Positions 14,612 through 22,875 of a DNA stretch of 64,000 bases are shown piece after piece; position 1 is the stretch's first letter; each line of letters opens with the position of its first letter. This DNA is from an uncultured Olsenella sp. GTDB taxonomy: Bacteria; Actinomycetota; Coriobacteriia; Coriobacteriales; Atopobiaceae. The stretch lies in assembly GCA_900548775.1 (NCBI GenBank), contig URLM01000002.1, positions 1 through 64,000 on the forward strand, written 5' to 3'. The position numbers were made by a program, and so were the translations under genes. The notes under the pieces were generated by a model. That model saw nothing but the letters and a program-made list of their open reading frames with translations. It had not been told where the DNA came from and did no database searches.

Positions 14612-15736
14612 CTACAGGCTCTTCTGGATTGCCGAGACCTCGTCGTCGGTGATGAACGTGCCGGCCTTGATCTGGTCTGCGTACTCGTTGATCTTGTCCT
14701 GGACGTCCTTCGAGACCTTGTCGGAGAACTTGCCGAGCGAGATGCCGCCGTTGTCCATGTTGCCGGTGATGGCCTTGCCGCCGCCGAAGGAGCCGGACTC
14801 GATCTCGTCCATGGCCTGGCCGATCATCCAGTCGGTGACGGTGGAGGTCACGACCGTGGGCTGGTTGTCGCCCACGATGTCGATGGGCTGGGCGATGTCG
14901 AAGTGCGTGTCGGCACCGGCGGCCTCGAGGGCCTGGCGCGCGCCGTTGTCGACGGCGGAGGCGTCGCCCCACATGACGTCGACGTTGTTGGACGCAATCC
15001 ACTGCTGCGTGAGGTTGGTGCCCAGGGAGGCGTCGGTGAAGCCGGCCTCGAAGTTGTACTGACCCTGGATGGACGGATCGATCTTCTGGGCGGCAGCCAG
15101 GTACGCAGAGTACTTGGTGAGCGTGGAGGGGAGCTTCATGCCACCGATGAAGCCGATGCTCTTGGTCTTGGTCATGAGACCGGCGACCACGCCGGCAAGG
15201 GCGCCCGTCTGCTTGAAGTCGGGAAGAACCGTCTCGACCGGGTCGAGGGTCTCGTAGTCGGTCATCTCGGTGGTCGGGTCGGTGTTGGTGATGAGGAAGT
15301 GGACCTTGGGGTGGCTGTCTGCCGCGTCGGCGACGACCTCGGCCCAGTCGGAGGCAAACTGGTTGCCATTGCCGATGATGAGGTCAACGTCCTGGTCGAC
15401 GTAGGTCTGCGCTGCGGTGGCCGCGTCGGCGTCGGCCGTGTTCTCCTTGGGCTCGAGCATCTCCCACTTGGGGTGAGAGTCGAGGGCCCTCTTGAGGGAC
15501 TCGTAGTGACCCTGGTCCCAGCCGCCGTCGGTGATGATGCCGCTCATGATCATGGCAACCTTGTAGCTGCTCTGCTCGGAGCTGGACGAAGAGGAGGAGC
15601 TGTCAGACGAGCTGGAGCTGGACCCGGAGCCGCCGCAGCCGGCAAGAGCGAGGGCGCCCATGCTGCCAAGCCCCAAAAAGATTGCCTGACGCCTGTCGAG
15701 CATGGCTGCGGACAGAGACTTCTTGATTTCACTCAT
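14612..15736 (-). CDS. BMP-family nucleoside-binding lipoprotein 2
   Basis: This 374-residue solute-binding lipoprotein is a close paralogue of the one at 12864-13958. The signal region has RRQAIFLGLGSMGALALAGC with the lipobox LAGC, followed by an unusually long poly-serine linker. The ligand domain has TDGGWDQGHYESLKRA and GFIGGMKLPSTLTKYSAYLAAAQK. ATG 15736 was chosen because the signal peptide begins there (MSEIKKS) and AAGG lies upstream; a longer frame to 15787 adds 17 polar residues. It is the substrate-binding part most closely linked to the permease genes downstream in map order (15892-17915). Confidence 0.88.
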   Translation of the reverse strand: MSEIKKSLSAAMLDRRQAIFLGLGSMGALALAGCGGSGSSSSSSDSSSSSSSSEQSSYKVAMIMSGIITDGGWDQGHYESLKRALDSHPKWEMLEPKENTADADAATAAQTYVDQDVDLIIGNGNQFASDWAEVVADAADSHPKVHFLITNTDPTTEMTDYETLDPVETVLPDFKQTGALAGVVAGLMTKTKSIGFIGGMKLPSTLTKYSAYLAAAQKIDPSIQGQYNFEAGFTDASLGTNLTQQWIASNNVDVMWGDASAVDNGARQALEAAGADTHFDIAQPIDIVGDNQPTVVTSTVTDWMIGQAMDEIESGSFGGGKAITGNMDNGGISLGKFSDKVSKDVQDKINEYADQIKAGTFITDDEVSAIQKSL

Positions 15737-15849
15737 GATGTGCCCTTTCCTTCTCCCATTGAGAGAGACGCAGGTTGCGCCCCTCATCCCTAACCCATAC
15801 CCCAGAACGCTACACGGACGTTAAGGGGATAGAACCACGGAGTTGCCAA

Positions 15850-15878
15850 GCGGCCCCCGACTCTCGGTGAGGGGCCGC
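15850..15878 (-). terminator. Hairpin downstream of the nucleoside permease operon
   Basis: An 8-bp GC stem, GCGGCCCC/GGGGCCGC, closes a 13-base loop 14 bases after the stop codon at 15892. It probably ends the leftward ABC transcript before the BMP2 gene. Confidence 0.6.
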
Positions 15879-15891
15879 CCGAGACGAGCGG

Positions 15892-16824
15892 CTAGCGCTG
15901 CTCGCGGAAGTACGGCTGGCCGTTGGCCTTGGGGCCGGCGTGCTTGGACCCAAAGAAGATGAGCGCGATGATGGTAAAGATGTACGGGATCATCTTGAAG
16001 AACATGACCGGTGCCGCCTGGAACTGAGCCTGGAGCGCCACGTTGAGACCGTCGAAGAAGCCAAAGAGGAGGCTCGCGCCCAAGACGCCCAGTGCGGTCC
16101 AGCGGCCAAAGATGACGGTCGCCAGGGCGATGAAGCCACGGCCCATCACGATGCCGTCGGTGTAGATGGGCGTGTAGCACAGGGTGAGGAACGCTCCACC
16201 GGCTGCGGTGAGCAGTCCGCACACGATGCAGGCGACGTACTTCATGCGCACGACGTTGATGCCCAGGGTCTCGGCCGCATGGGGGTTCTCGCCCACGGAG
16301 CGGAACGAGAGGCCGGCGCGGAAGTGCTTGAAGAAGTAGCGCACCAGCGGCACGAGGATGAACGCCAGGTAGGCAAGGAGCGTCTGGTTGAAGAACGCAT
16401 TGCCAATGAAGGGGATGTCAGAGAGGCCGGGGATGGCGATGCTCGGCATCTGCGCGCCGGTCGCGTTGGCGGAGTTGGACCCCACGAAGAGGTTGTAGCC
16501 AAAGAGCGCGATGGCGGGCGCCAGGATGTTGATTGCCATGCCCGTGACCACCTGGTCGGCGCAGAGCGTCACCGTGCAGAAGGCATACAGCATGTTGACA
16601 AGGACGCCTGCCGCCATGCCGGCGAGAAGGCCAACCCAGAGGTTACCGGTCATCTTGCCAACGGCAAAGCCCACGAAGGCGCCGATGGCCATGACGCCCT
16701 CGAGGCCGATGTTCACGAGGCCAGCGCGCTCGGAGAAGACCTCGCCCAGAGCGGCGAGCAGGATGGGCACGGCGCCCATGGTCATGGCCTTGAGGATGGT
16801 AGGGAGTGCAGTCATGAAGTCCAT
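15892..16824 (-). CDS. Nucleoside ABC transporter permease (NupQ-like)
   Basis: This 310-residue inner-membrane permease is of the branched-chain/BMP superfamily. It has about eight hydrophobic helices, and GEVFSERAGLVNIGLEGVM near the N-terminus is typical of this subunit. The coupling segment SVGENPHAAETLGINVVRMKY is in the middle. Its start overlaps the stop of the other permease as TAATG, so the two are translated together as a heterodimer. With the ATPase at 17928 and the BMP lipoproteins it forms a complete purine nucleoside importer. Confidence 0.88.
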   Translation of the reverse strand: MDFMTALPTILKAMTMGAVPILLAALGEVFSERAGLVNIGLEGVMAIGAFVGFAVGKMTGNLWVGLLAGMAAGVLVNMLYAFCTVTLCADQVVTGMAINILAPAIALFGYNLFVGSNSANATGAQMPSIAIPGLSDIPFIGNAFFNQTLLAYLAFILVPLVRYFFKHFRAGLSFRSVGENPHAAETLGINVVRMKYVACIVCGLLTAAGGAFLTLCYTPIYTDGIVMGRGFIALATVIFGRWTALGVLGASLLFGFFDGLNVALQAQFQAAPVMFFKMIPYIFTIIALIFFGSKHAGPKANGQPYFREQR

Positions 16825-17915
16825 TACGCGTTCACCTCGGCCTTCTTGGCCCGCGCGTCCAGCCTTGCGGCGACGTAGGCCTTGATCTTGGGAAGCTTGA
16901 CGGCGGCCATGCCGGCGACGGCGAAGATGATGATCAGGCCGCGGATGATCTCGACGATGGCGGTGGGAACGCCGATGACGCTCTGCATCATGGTGCCGCC
17001 GGTCGAGAGGACGCCAAAGAAGAACGCCACGAAGATGGCAGCGATGGGGTTGAGCTGCGCGATGAGGGCGATTGCCACGCCATCAAAGCCAAAGCCCGAG
17101 CCAAAGCCGTCTGCCAGGCGGTACGGGGTCTTGCCGAGAAGCTCGACGGCACCGCCCAGGCCAGCGATGGCACCCGAGAGGACGAAGGCGAGAAGCACGA
17201 GGCGCCTCACGGGGAAGCCGTTGACCTTCGAGGCTATGGGGTTCATGCCGACCGCGCGGATCTTGAAGCCGAAGGACGTGCGGAAGATGACGTACCAGGT
17301 GAAGATGCCCAGCACGATGGCGAGAATGACGCCCACGTGCGTGCCGAGGACCTCGGGCAGGCGAGCGGACTGCGGGATCGCCACGGTCTTGGGGAGGCCG
17401 TTGTCGGAGTAGACGTTCTTGAAGATGTACTCCATGAAGTACATGGCCACGTAGTTGAGCATGATCGTGGTGATCATCTCGTTGAGACCGCGGGTGATCT
17501 TCATGATGCCCGGCAGGAGCCCCCAGATGGCACCAGCCACGATGCCGGCGAGAAGCCCAAGCGCAAGGCCAGCGGGGCCCTCGAGCCCCAGGCCGAGGAC
17601 GCACGTGGCGGTTGCGCAGCCGCCCATGATGAACTGGCCCTCGCCGCCCAGGTTGAAGACGCCGCACTTGTAGGCAAACGCCGCGCACAGGCCGGTGAAG
17701 ATAAGCGGGCAGGCGCGCTCGAGCGTCTTGCTCAGCTTTGCCCCGTCGCCAAGCGATCCCTGGATCATGGCGGCGTAGCCCTCAAACGGGTTCTTTCCAA
17801 GGCACGCGATGATGATCGCGCCGATGATCAGAGCCAGGAGCACGGCGACGATCGGCGTGAGGATCATCATTCGCTTCTCGCTGCGCTCCTCCGGGCTCAG
17901 AGCCTTCTTTGCCAC
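16824..17915 (-). CDS. Nucleoside ABC transporter permease (NupP-like)
   Basis: This 363-residue inner-membrane permease is the second subunit of the nucleoside importer. It has a charged N-terminus (MAKKALSPEERSEKRM), about nine hydrophobic segments, CGVFNLGGEGQFIMG near residue 85 and the coupling segment RAVGMNPIASKVNGFPVRR near residue 230. It starts at GTG 17915, with GGAGGGGG seven bases upstream and the ATPase stop codon immediately before that. The gene pairs with 15892-16824 through a TAATG overlap. Confidence 0.88.
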   Translation of the reverse strand: MAKKALSPEERSEKRMMILTPIVAVLLALIIGAIIIACLGKNPFEGYAAMIQGSLGDGAKLSKTLERACPLIFTGLCAAFAYKCGVFNLGGEGQFIMGGCATATCVLGLGLEGPAGLALGLLAGIVAGAIWGLLPGIMKITRGLNEMITTIMLNYVAMYFMEYIFKNVYSDNGLPKTVAIPQSARLPEVLGTHVGVILAIVLGIFTWYVIFRTSFGFKIRAVGMNPIASKVNGFPVRRLVLLAFVLSGAIAGLGGAVELLGKTPYRLADGFGSGFGFDGVAIALIAQLNPIAAIFVAFFFGVLSTGGTMMQSVIGVPTAIVEIIRGLIIIFAVAGMAAVKLPKIKAYVAARLDARAKKAEVNA

Positions 17916-17927
17916 GTTGACCCCCTC

Positions 17928-19439
17928 CTACTTACCTGCCATGGCGAGCGAAATCTCCTTGATGGGAGGGTTCGCGCCGGAATACGTGCCCATGATCTGG
18001 CCCTCGAAGAGCACCACGATGCGGTCGGAGAGCTTGAGCACCTCGTCGAAGTCGGCCGAGATGAGAAGCACCGCGCAGCCGGCGTCGCGCTGGGCCACGA
18101 TCTGGTTGTGGATGAACTCGGTGGCACCGATGTCCAGGCCGCGCGTGGGGTAGACCGCCACGAGGAGCTTGGGATGCCCCTCGAGCTCGCGGGCGAGGAT
18201 GACCTTCTGCTGGTTGCCACCGGAGAGGCTGCGCGCCGTCTGGTCGACGGAGGTGCAGCGGATGTCGTTCTCCTCGCGCAGGCGCTCTGCGTAGGAGTGG
18301 ATCTCGCCCATCTTGAGCCACTTGCCGTGGCCGAGGGAGAACTGGTCGGACTCGGTCTGCTTGAGCACGAGGTTCTCGGCGATGGTCATGTCTCCCACGA
18401 GGCCCATCTTGTTGCGGTCCTCGGGGATGTTGCCAAGGCCCGCGTCGATGAATGCCTCGGGCGAGAAGATCGCGATCTCTGCCCCGTCGGGGCCGATGAC
18501 CTTGCCGGAGTCCGGCTTCACGAGGCCGGTCACGACCTCGGCGAGCGGGGTCTGGCCGTTGCCGTCGATGCCGGCCACGCCGAGGATCTCGCCCTTGTGG
18601 ATGGTAAGCGAGACGTCCTTCAGGCCGCCATGCTTGATCTCGGGGTGGAAGGAGACGTCCTTGAGGACGAACTCCTCCTTGGTGGCGTCGGTCACCTTCT
18701 TGTAGGTGTTCTCGACGAACTTCTGGCCGATCATGAGGTCGGCGAGCTCCTGCTCGGTGGTGTCGGCAACGCGGACCGTCTCGACCGTCTCGCCACGGCG
18801 AAGCACCGTGACGCGGTCGGAGATACGCATGACCTCGCGCATCTTGTGGGAGATGAAGACGATGCCCTTGCCCTCGGCGGTGAGCGAACGCATGATGTCG
18901 AAGAGGCCCTCGACCTCGAGGTCGGTGAGGACGGCGGTGGGCTCGTCGAGGATGAGGAGGTCTGCCCCGCGGAACAGCACCTTCATGATCTCGACGCGCT
19001 GCTGCATGCCGATGGACATCTCGCCGACCTTCTCGTCAAGGTCGATCTCGAGGCCATAGCGGTCCATGATCTCCTCGACGGCCTTGCGGTCGGCGTCCTC
19101 CTGGAGCAACGGCGAGCTGTGGCGCTTGTCGCCCAGGATGATGTTCTCGAGGCCCGTCATGTCGTCGATGAGCATGAAGTGCTGGTGGACCATACCAATG
19201 CCCTGCTCGACGGCAACGCGAGGCGAGGAGATGCTCACTTCCTTGCCATGCATGAAGATCTTGCCCTCTGTGGGCTGGTACAGCCCGATGAGAACGTTCA
19301 TGAGCGTGGACTTGCCCGCACCGTTCTCGCCCAGGAGGGTGTGGACCTCGCCCTCCTGAACGTCAAGGGTGACGTTCTTGTTCGCGTAGAACGAACCGAA
19401 GCGCTTGCTGATGTTCTCCATTCTCAGCAACTCGGTCAT
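17928..19439 (-). CDS. Nucleoside ABC transporter ATPase (NupO-like, two domains)
   Basis: This 503-residue cytoplasmic ATPase has two fused nucleotide-binding domains, as in NupO/YufO and other ribose-type importers. Domain 1 has Walker A GENGAGKST, signature MSIGMQQRVEI and Walker B LLILDEPTAVLT. Domain 2 has a degenerate Walker A, GIDGNGQTPL, signature LSGGNQQKVILAREL and the variant Walker B LLVAVYPTRGLD, where the usual D-E is replaced, so only one site is likely to be fully catalytic, as is common in this family. It is the first gene of the ATPase-permease-permease operon. The 100-bp gap before it holds AACA-AAG-TGTT. Confidence 0.9.
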   Translation of the reverse strand: MTELLRMENISKRFGSFYANKNVTLDVQEGEVHTLLGENGAGKSTLMNVLIGLYQPTEGKIFMHGKEVSISSPRVAVEQGIGMVHQHFMLIDDMTGLENIILGDKRHSSPLLQEDADRKAVEEIMDRYGLEIDLDEKVGEMSIGMQQRVEIMKVLFRGADLLILDEPTAVLTDLEVEGLFDIMRSLTAEGKGIVFISHKMREVMRISDRVTVLRRGETVETVRVADTTEQELADLMIGQKFVENTYKKVTDATKEEFVLKDVSFHPEIKHGGLKDVSLTIHKGEILGVAGIDGNGQTPLAEVVTGLVKPDSGKVIGPDGAEIAIFSPEAFIDAGLGNIPEDRNKMGLVGDMTIAENLVLKQTESDQFSLGHGKWLKMGEIHSYAERLREENDIRCTSVDQTARSLSGGNQQKVILARELEGHPKLLVAVYPTRGLDIGATEFIHNQIVAQRDAGCAVLLISADFDEVLKLSDRIVVLFEGQIMGTYSGANPPIKEISLAMAGK

Positions 19440-19486
19440 GTCTACCGCCTTTCACCGATATACGCTTTCAAACCGTCTGCTTGCCA

Positions 19487-19497
19487 AACAAAGTGTT
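19487..19497. promoter_or_regulatory. Candidate operator upstream of the nucleoside ABC operon
   Basis: The short spaced palindrome AACA-AAG-TGTT is followed by a half site, AAAATGTTAAC, at about 19505-19515. The pair lies in the only AT-rich patch between the ATPase start and the xdhD-like stop codon. It resembles the sites before xdhA and azgA. Confidence 0.3.
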
Positions 19498-19541
19498 GTA
19501 TCAAAATGTTAACGGGAGTTTTCTACCTCCTTGCCAAGCGT

Positions 19542-22307
19542 CTACTTGCGCGAATACGGGGTCCCCTCGAGCGGGAGCTTTGTGCGAAGCACTCCATCGA
19601 CCCGACGATAGGCATTTTGAACGGCGGGAGCCGTGGGGATGGTGGCAATCTCGCCAATGCCCTTTCCGCCGTACGCGACCGGAAGGAGATGCTCCTTCTC
19701 GACGTAGATCGCCTCGATATGAGGAATCTGCGGCGCGCGGAGAAGGCCGAGGGTGCCGTAGCGTGCCTGGGGGACGCAGTCCTTGAGGGGGAAGTCCTCG
19801 GTGAGCGCATAGCCCATGCTCATGAGCACGCCGCCCTCGATCTGGCCCTGGATGGCGATGGGGTTCACGACCTTGCCCGAGTCGTGGGCCGCGTAGACCT
19901 CCTTCACGCGGAGGTCCTTGTCGAGGATCACGCACGTGGTGGCATAGCCGTAGCACACGTGGCTCTTGGGGTTGGGCTTATCGGCGCCAAGCTTGTCCGT
20001 AGGCTCGAAGTAGACGTAGCGGAACTCGTGGCCCTCGAGGGCCGCAAGCGCGGCGACGGGGTCGTTTGGCACGACGGCATGGCCCGCCTCGAGGTCGGTG
20101 GGGTGGCTGTCCGCGTAGGGGTTGCCGTCGTCGTACTCCACGCTCACGCCGTCGCCGTGGGCGCACACGGGGGCCTCCGGAACGGCCTGGCCGCGCTCGA
20201 CGGCGAGCATCGCGTCGCGAAGCAGGAAGGCGGCGCCGCGCACGGCCTCGCCGGTGATGACGGTCTGGCGCGAGCCCGAGGTGGTGCCGGAGTCCGGCGC
20301 GGCCTCGGTGGAGCACTCGCCGTTCTCGATGGCAGACTTGGGAAGGCCCGTCGCCTCGGAGACGTCCTGCTGGAAGACGGTGTTGCAGCCCTGGCCGATG
20401 TCGGAGGTCGCCGAGTAGACCACGGCGCGCCCGCCCTCAACGCGGATGTTCGCACGGCCGGCGTCGGGAAGGCCCACGCCCACGCCCGAGTTCTTCATAG
20501 CGCAGGCGAGTCCGGCGTGGTCCGCGTTCTTCTCGTACACGTCCTTGACCGCGAGCAGGGTCTCCTTGAGGGCCGTGGAGCAGTCGGCGATCTGGCCGTT
20601 GGGAAGCGCCTTCCCGGGCTCGATGGCGTTCTTGTAGCGGATCTCCCACGGCGAGATGCCCACCTCGTCGGCGAGGAGGTCGACCAGGCACTCGAGGGCG
20701 AACTCGCTCTGGCACACGCCAAAGCCGCGGAACGCGCCGGCGGGCGGGTTGTTGGTGTAGTAGCCAAAGCCGCGGATGTCGGTGTTCTGGTAGGTGTAGG
20801 GGCCAACGGCATGGGTGCAGGCGCGCTCGAGGACGGGCCCGCAGAGGCTCGCGTAGGCGCCGGTGTCGAAGTTGATCTCGCAGTCGAGGGCGGTGAAGTT
20901 GCCTTCCTCGTCGCAGCCCAGCGTGAAGGTGCCGAGCATGGCGTGGCGCTTGGGGTGGAAGTTGATGGACTCCTGGCGCGTGAAGCGGCACTTCACCGTG
21001 CGCTTGAAGTGGTAGGCAGCGAGCGCCGAGAGGTGCTGGACCGTGACGTCCTCCTTGCCGCCGAAGCCGCCGCCGACGAGCATGGTCTCCACCACCACGC
21101 GCTCCGGGGTCTTGTCCCACCCAAACATGTGGGCGACCTCCTTGCGCGTGTCATAGGCGCCCTGGTCGGTCGAGAAGATCTTCACGCCGTCCTTGTACGG
21201 CGTGGCAACGGCGCACTCGGGCTCGAGGAAGGCGTGCTCGGTGAAGGGGGTCTCGAAGGTGCGCGTGACCACGTGAGCGGAGTGCTCGAGCGCCTCCTTG
21301 GCGTTGCCACGGGTGACGTGGCGGCTCTGGCACACGTTGTCGTGCAGCTCGACGAGGTTGCCGAAGGCGTTGAAGCTCTTGTGGATGATGGGGGCGTCGG
21401 GCGCCTTCGCCTCGGCGATGTTGCGCACGGGCTCAAGCTGCTCGTAGTCAACGCGGACAAGGCGCTTGGCGCGCTCGAGGGTCTTGGTGTCCTCGGCAAC
21501 CACCAGGCAGAGGGCATCGCCCACAAAGCGGGTGACGTCGCCCTCGGCGATGAAGACGTCCCAGTCCTGGATGAGGTGGCCGACCTGGTTCACCGGCACG
21601 TCCTTGGCGGTGAGCACGCCGAGCACGCCGGGCAGGGCCTCCGCCTTGGAGGTGTCGATCTTGATGACGCGGGCGCGCGGGTACTTGGAGCGGACGGCAG
21701 AGCCGTACGCCATGTCGGGGAAGTCCCTCTCGTCGATGTCGTCGGGGTACTTGCCGTAACCGAGGACCTTGCGACGCACGTCCACGCGGAAGGCGCGCTT
21801 GCCCACGCCGTAGTCGTCGCCGCGCTCGAGGTCCTCGTCGATCTGCGCCTCGCCGCGCAGCACGGCGGCGGCGAGCTGGATGCCCTCGATGATCTTCTTG
21901 TAGCCGGTGCAGCGGCACACGTTGCCGCGGATGGCCCACCTGACCTCGTCCTCGGTGGGGTTGGGGTTCTGGCGCACGAGGGCGGCGCCGCTCATCACCA
22001 TGCCGGGGATGCAGAAGCCGCACTGCACGGCGCCCACGGCGCCAAACGCGTAGACGAAGGCCTCCTGCTCCTCGTGGGTGAGCCCCTCGACGGTGAGGAT
22101 CTGCTTGCCCTGGGCGAGCTTGGTGGTCATGACGCAGCCCTTGGTGGCGATGCCGTCGATGACGACGGTGCATGTGCCGCAGGCGCCCTCCGAGCAGCCG
22201 TCCTTCACGGAGGTGAGGTGGAGGTCGTCACGCAGGAAGCGCAGGAGCGACTTATTCTCGCCGGTCGTGATCTCCTGGCCGTTGACGTAGAAGCTGTAGG
22301 TTTCCAT
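19542..22307 (-). CDS. xdhD: XdhD-like fused molybdenum hydroxylase (selenium-dependent xanthine dehydrogenase type)
   Basis: This 921-residue enzyme fuses the two-[2Fe-2S] module (Cys38, 43, 46, 58; Cys96, 99, 131, 133) to a molybdopterin catalytic domain, with no FAD domain. The Mo-domain marks are VGGGFGGKEDVT, PPAGAFRGFG and ATSDIGQGCNTVF, and GGKGIGEIATIP near the C-terminus carries the active-site Glu. The layout matches E. coli XdhD and the so-called selenium-dependent xanthine dehydrogenases of purine-fermenting anaerobes. Selenium use, if any, would be as a labile cofactor, since there is no in-frame TGA. Start ATG 22307 follows GGAGGAGAG. It lies 12 bases after the ferredoxin gene and in the same run as ygfK and ssnA, so it probably oxidises a purine and passes electrons to those proteins. 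Confidence 0.9.
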   Translation of the reverse strand: METYSFYVNGQEITTGENKSLLRFLRDDLHLTSVKDGCSEGACGTCTVVIDGIATKGCVMTTKLAQGKQILTVEGLTHEEQEAFVYAFGAVGAVQCGFCIPGMVMSGAALVRQNPNPTEDEVRWAIRGNVCRCTGYKKIIEGIQLAAAVLRGEAQIDEDLERGDDYGVGKRAFRVDVRRKVLGYGKYPDDIDERDFPDMAYGSAVRSKYPRARVIKIDTSKAEALPGVLGVLTAKDVPVNQVGHLIQDWDVFIAEGDVTRFVGDALCLVVAEDTKTLERAKRLVRVDYEQLEPVRNIAEAKAPDAPIIHKSFNAFGNLVELHDNVCQSRHVTRGNAKEALEHSAHVVTRTFETPFTEHAFLEPECAVATPYKDGVKIFSTDQGAYDTRKEVAHMFGWDKTPERVVVETMLVGGGFGGKEDVTVQHLSALAAYHFKRTVKCRFTRQESINFHPKRHAMLGTFTLGCDEEGNFTALDCEINFDTGAYASLCGPVLERACTHAVGPYTYQNTDIRGFGYYTNNPPAGAFRGFGVCQSEFALECLVDLLADEVGISPWEIRYKNAIEPGKALPNGQIADCSTALKETLLAVKDVYEKNADHAGLACAMKNSGVGVGLPDAGRANIRVEGGRAVVYSATSDIGQGCNTVFQQDVSEATGLPKSAIENGECSTEAAPDSGTTSGSRQTVITGEAVRGAAFLLRDAMLAVERGQAVPEAPVCAHGDGVSVEYDDGNPYADSHPTDLEAGHAVVPNDPVAALAALEGHEFRYVYFEPTDKLGADKPNPKSHVCYGYATTCVILDKDLRVKEVYAAHDSGKVVNPIAIQGQIEGGVLMSMGYALTEDFPLKDCVPQARYGTLGLLRAPQIPHIEAIYVEKEHLLPVAYGGKGIGEIATIPTAPAVQNAYRRVDGVLRTKLPLEGTPYSRK

Positions 22308-22319
22308 CTCTCCTCCTCC

Positions 22320-22790
22320 CTAGAGGCTCTTGGCGACGATGCCGAAGGCGTCGTGGATGACCCCGCGCGGACACTTGGTGGCGCACATGCCGCAGGAGAT
22401 GCACGTCTCCTGGTCCATCACGGCGAGGTTCTGGGTCACGTGAATGGCGTCAGAGGTGCAGGCGCGCTCGCACGCCCCGCAAGCGATGCAGCTCGACTGG
22501 CACACCGCGCGTGCGGCGGCGCCGGGCTCGTGGTTCGAGCAGAGCACCTGGAAGCGCTGGCTGCGGGGAACCATGTCGATGATGTGCTGCTCGCACAGGC
22601 GGGCGCACAGGCCACAGCCAATGCAGGCGTCACGGTCGACGTGGGCGACGCCGTTCTCGTTAAGCTCGATCGCGTGCTTGCGGCAGGCGGCAACGCACGC
22701 TCCGCAGCCGATGCAACCCTCTGAGCAGCGGTCGGGCGCGGGCCCGCCCGCGCACCGCACGACTGCGACTCTGTCCAACTTACGTGCCAT
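22320..22790 (-). CDS. Ferredoxin with four [4Fe-4S] motifs
   Basis: This 156-residue electron carrier has four CxxCxxCxxxC motifs: Cys26-36, Cys56-66, Cys101-111 and Cys130-140, enough for four [4Fe-4S] clusters. The segment FQVLCSNHEPGAAARAVCQ between the second and third motifs resembles the ferredoxin part of RnfB. It has no membrane helix or signal, so it is a soluble cytoplasmic protein. It lies between ygfK and the xdhD-like gene, where E. coli has the FAD subunit gene ygfM, which suggests that it links the FAD-less XdhD-like enzyme with the flavoprotein YgfK. The physical link is an inference. Confidence 0.88.
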   Translation of the reverse strand: MARKLDRVAVVRCAGGPAPDRCSEGCIGCGACVAACRKHAIELNENGVAHVDRDACIGCGLCARLCEQHIIDMVPRSQRFQVLCSNHEPGAAARAVCQSSCIACGACERACTSDAIHVTQNLAVMDQETCISCGMCATKCPRGVIHDAFGIVAKSL

Positions 22791-22814
22791 TCTTGGTCCC
22801 CCATACGTGCTGCA

Positions 22815-22840
22815 GCGGGGCGGCCCCAGGGCCGTCCCGC
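22815..22840 (-). terminator. Strong hairpin between ygfK and the ferredoxin gene
   Basis: A 12-bp stem, GCGGGGCGGCCC with GGGCCGTCCCGC, closes a two-base loop within the 85-bp gap between the two leftward genes. It could partly end the ygfK transcript or protect its 3' end. Confidence 0.5.
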
Positions 22841-22875
22841 CGATGGATTCTTACTGACGCTCGGGCGTCATCTGG

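Noticed and set aside
19542..22307. A possible selenoprotein nature of the xdhD-like enzyme.
   Set aside because: The frame is continuous with no in-frame TGA. Selenium in this family is thought to be a labile cofactor, which the sequence cannot show.
17337..22724. A 1795-codon open frame on the plus strand.
   Set aside because: It lies opposite the nupP, nupO and xdhD-like genes, has no recognisable domain and has the His/Arg/Glu/Leu-rich composition usual for the antisense frame of GC-rich genes.
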